In this document: positions 5,148 to 5,844 of the stretch, in pieces
Numbering within the stretch: the first letter of the stretch is position 1
Layout of the letters: each line of letters begins with the position of its first letter
Assembly: GCA_031287815.1 (NCBI GenBank)
Contig: JAITSM010000040.1
Coordinates: forward strand, 1 to 5,844
DNA length: 5,844 nt
Source: Prevotellaceae bacterium
GTDB lineage: Bacteria; Bacteroidota; Bacteroidia; Bacteroidales; UBA932
Direction of reading: 5' to 3'
Position numbers and translations under genes: made by a program
The notes under the pieces: generated by a model
Told to the model about the DNA's origin: nothing
The model's input: only the letters and a program-made list of their open reading frames with translations
The model's database searches: none

Positions 5148-5155
5148 TACCTTTG
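5148..5155 (+). promoter_or_regulatory. -7 box TACCTTTG before the 5175 gene
   Basis: TACCTTTG matches TAnnTTTG and begins five bases after the ATPase stop codon, 19 bases before the ATG at 5175. The -33 region, inside the ATPase gene, has no good TTTG. It suggests that the downstream AT-rich gene can be transcribed on its own. Confidence 0.45.
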
Positions 5156-5174
5156 CAACTTCTTAAACAAAGCT

Positions 5175-5603
5175 ATGAAAAAATACAAACAGACCATCAT
5201 CCCGGAAACATCTACCAAAGAATGGCGCGGAATGTCCGCCTTTGCCACACGCAAAAAGATGTTTGATTATTATAGTACTCATTATTCGGGTACAAAAAAA
5301 GTAAGAAACCAAAGCCTAAATATACTGATTGCTTTTGACCGGATTGGTGCAAAAAAAACAAGCTTCGGGGGGCATATATATCCTAAAAAGGCTTGTCTGG
5401 TCGAAGTATTAGATGACCTGTTACGTTATGCCGAATATAATAATTGGGGCGAAAGGAAAGCGTCGGATACCTCCAATGTCGTTGGCTTCTTTAATTTCAA
5501 AGCAAAAGTTTATATTGACGGCAAAATGGAATACGTTCATCTCGTTGTTATACTACGAAATGATGCGTCATTTCATTATTCTTTGGAAATAAATGTGTGG
5601 TAA
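5175..5603 (+). CDS. LPD3-like phage-associated protein
   Basis: A 142-aa protein. Residues 1-45 are basic and polar. From about 49 on, the pattern resembles the LPD3 (large polyvalent protein-associated) domain: strand LIAFDRIGAKKT, helix ACLVEVLDDLLRYAEYNN (73-90), a GERKASDT turn, then strands FFNFKAKVYIDG and YVHLVVILRNDASFHYSLEI (120-139). LPD3 domains occur in polyvalent proteins and toxin-linked contexts of phages and mobile elements; the biochemical role is not established to my knowledge. The assignment is by remembered pattern, not a search. The gene is visibly more AT-rich than the operon before it and has its own -7 box, so it may be separately acquired cargo. It converges on the candidate minus-strand RNA, whose end lies at its stop codon. 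Confidence 0.65.
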   Translation: MKKYKQTIIPETSTKEWRGMSAFATRKKMFDYYSTHYSGTKKVRNQSLNILIAFDRIGAKKTSFGGHIYPKKACLVEVLDDLLRYAEYNNWGERKASDTSNVVGFFNFKAKVYIDGKMEYVHLVVILRNDASFHYSLEINVW

Positions 5604-5680
5604 TAAAGAAACCGGTAGGATTCAAATGACTATATTTCACGCCCATCTACCGGTTGTAGTTCATGCATTCCGCATAACCT
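5600..5680 (-). ncRNA. Candidate ~80-nt minus-strand small RNA
   Basis: A minus-strand promoter (5714-5685) would start RNA near 5680. It would carry ATGAACTACA (minus, 5664-5655) and then a 9-bp stem (AACCGGTAG 5610-5618 with CTACCGGTT 5647-5655, 28-base loop), followed on this strand by T-rich TCTTTATTA, a weak terminator. The size and layout recall plasmid copy-control antisense RNAs. Any such RNA would be antisense to the leader of the gene at 5717. Its TGAACTACA can also pair with the 3' arm of the leader at 2175-2183. Only sequence-level evidence exists. Confidence 0.35.
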
Positions 5681-5684
5681 GATA

Positions 5685-5714
5685 CAAAGATACAACTTTT
5701 TTTACAATTCCAAA
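5685..5714 (-). promoter_or_regulatory. Minus-strand promoter (TTTG, 18 bp, TATCTTTG)
   Basis: On the minus strand TTTG (5714-5711) is followed after 18 bases by TATCTTTG (5692-5685). The -7 match is exact; the spacer is a base or so shorter than usual. It faces away from the partial gene at 5717 and belongs to the 22-bp element shared with 1997-2018. Confidence 0.45.
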
Positions 5715-5716
5715 CT

Positions 5717-5844
5717 ATGCACCGACTGGTGTCCAAAAAAGAATTACGCATAAAGTCGGGTCTGTCGGCAACGGCTTTCCGGCAGTATTTGAATGTTCGC
5801 TACCTTGACGAACTCGCGGCGATGGGCTACCGGAAGACGCAAAA
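5717..5844 (+). CDS. Partial gene, putative HTH DNA-binding protein
   Basis: Starts at ATG 5717 and is open to the right edge (42 codons seen). The visible part, MHRLVSKKELRIKSGLSATA and onward to DELAAMGYRKTQ, fits a small helix-turn-helix protein (VSKKELRIKSGLSATAFRQY at residues 5-24). The style is similar to the regulator at 1541 and to small Bacteroidota mobile-element regulators. The start follows a T-rich stretch without Shine-Dalgarno. No plus-strand promoter is seen immediately upstream, while a minus-strand promoter overlaps its 5' region, so this may be a divergent regulator-RNA pair. Function beyond DNA binding cannot be judged. Confidence 0.55.
   Translation, partial: MHRLVSKKELRIKSGLSATAFRQYLNVRYLDELAAMGYRKTQ

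Noticed and set aside
5661..5690. XerCD dif-like recombination site (CGCATAAC context)
   Set aside because: Only the GCATAA core resembles one arm of the E. coli site; no convincing second arm in the correct spacing.

Overview
The window looks like part of a mobile element (plasmid-like or prophage-like) from Bacteroidota, most likely a gut Bacteroidales. Three things suggest this: promoters of the TTTG...TAnnTTTG type, start codons without Shine-Dalgarno sequences, and a primase-helicase of a kind I associate with Bacteroides mobile DNA. There are no tRNA, rRNA, transposase, integrase, relaxase, capsid or tail genes, so phage, plasmid or integrative element cannot be told apart here.

Layout. 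(1) 1-1293: SF3/D5-type primase-helicase, AT-rich, probably starting just left of the window. (2) 1294-1540: 9-bp TTTTGTTAC repeats in direct and inverted arrays, an origin or operator candidate. (3) 1541-1857: a small helix-turn-helix protein and a doubtful 33-codon ORF. (4) 1838-2210: no convincing gene, but two divergently oriented segments, each closed end-to-end by an inverted repeat and each beside a Bacteroidota-type -7 box. These are candidate structured RNAs. The right one may be the leader of the 87-aa gene at 2235-2498, which ends at a strong terminator. (5) 2579-2758: an array of (G/C)TGTAATC iterons at about one helical turn, including a near-perfect 40-bp duplication. (6) 2860-5143: a GC-richer run of five closely packed genes: an Ala/Pro-rich protein, a ribbon-helix-helix/coiled-coil protein, a 91-aa protein, a one-TM protein and a HerA/FtsK/Zot-like ATPase. 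(7) 5175-5603: an AT-rich gene resembling LPD3, with its own -7 box. (8) 5610-5714: a candidate minus-strand small RNA. (9) 5717-end: a partial gene for a putative DNA-binding protein.

Working model (inference). The left part is a replication module: helicase, phased repeats and small HTH regulator. The right part is an operon whose ribbon-helix-helix protein may bind the iterons to autoregulate, segregate DNA or mark it for the downstream ATPase. That ATPase, next to a membrane protein, could package or move DNA. The least ordinary part is the RNA layer: the 9-mer TGAACTACA occurs four times, always in a candidate RNA or over a start codon, and a promoter-proximal element recurs 3.7 kb away. 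This would fit an RNA-based control circuit for copy number or expression.
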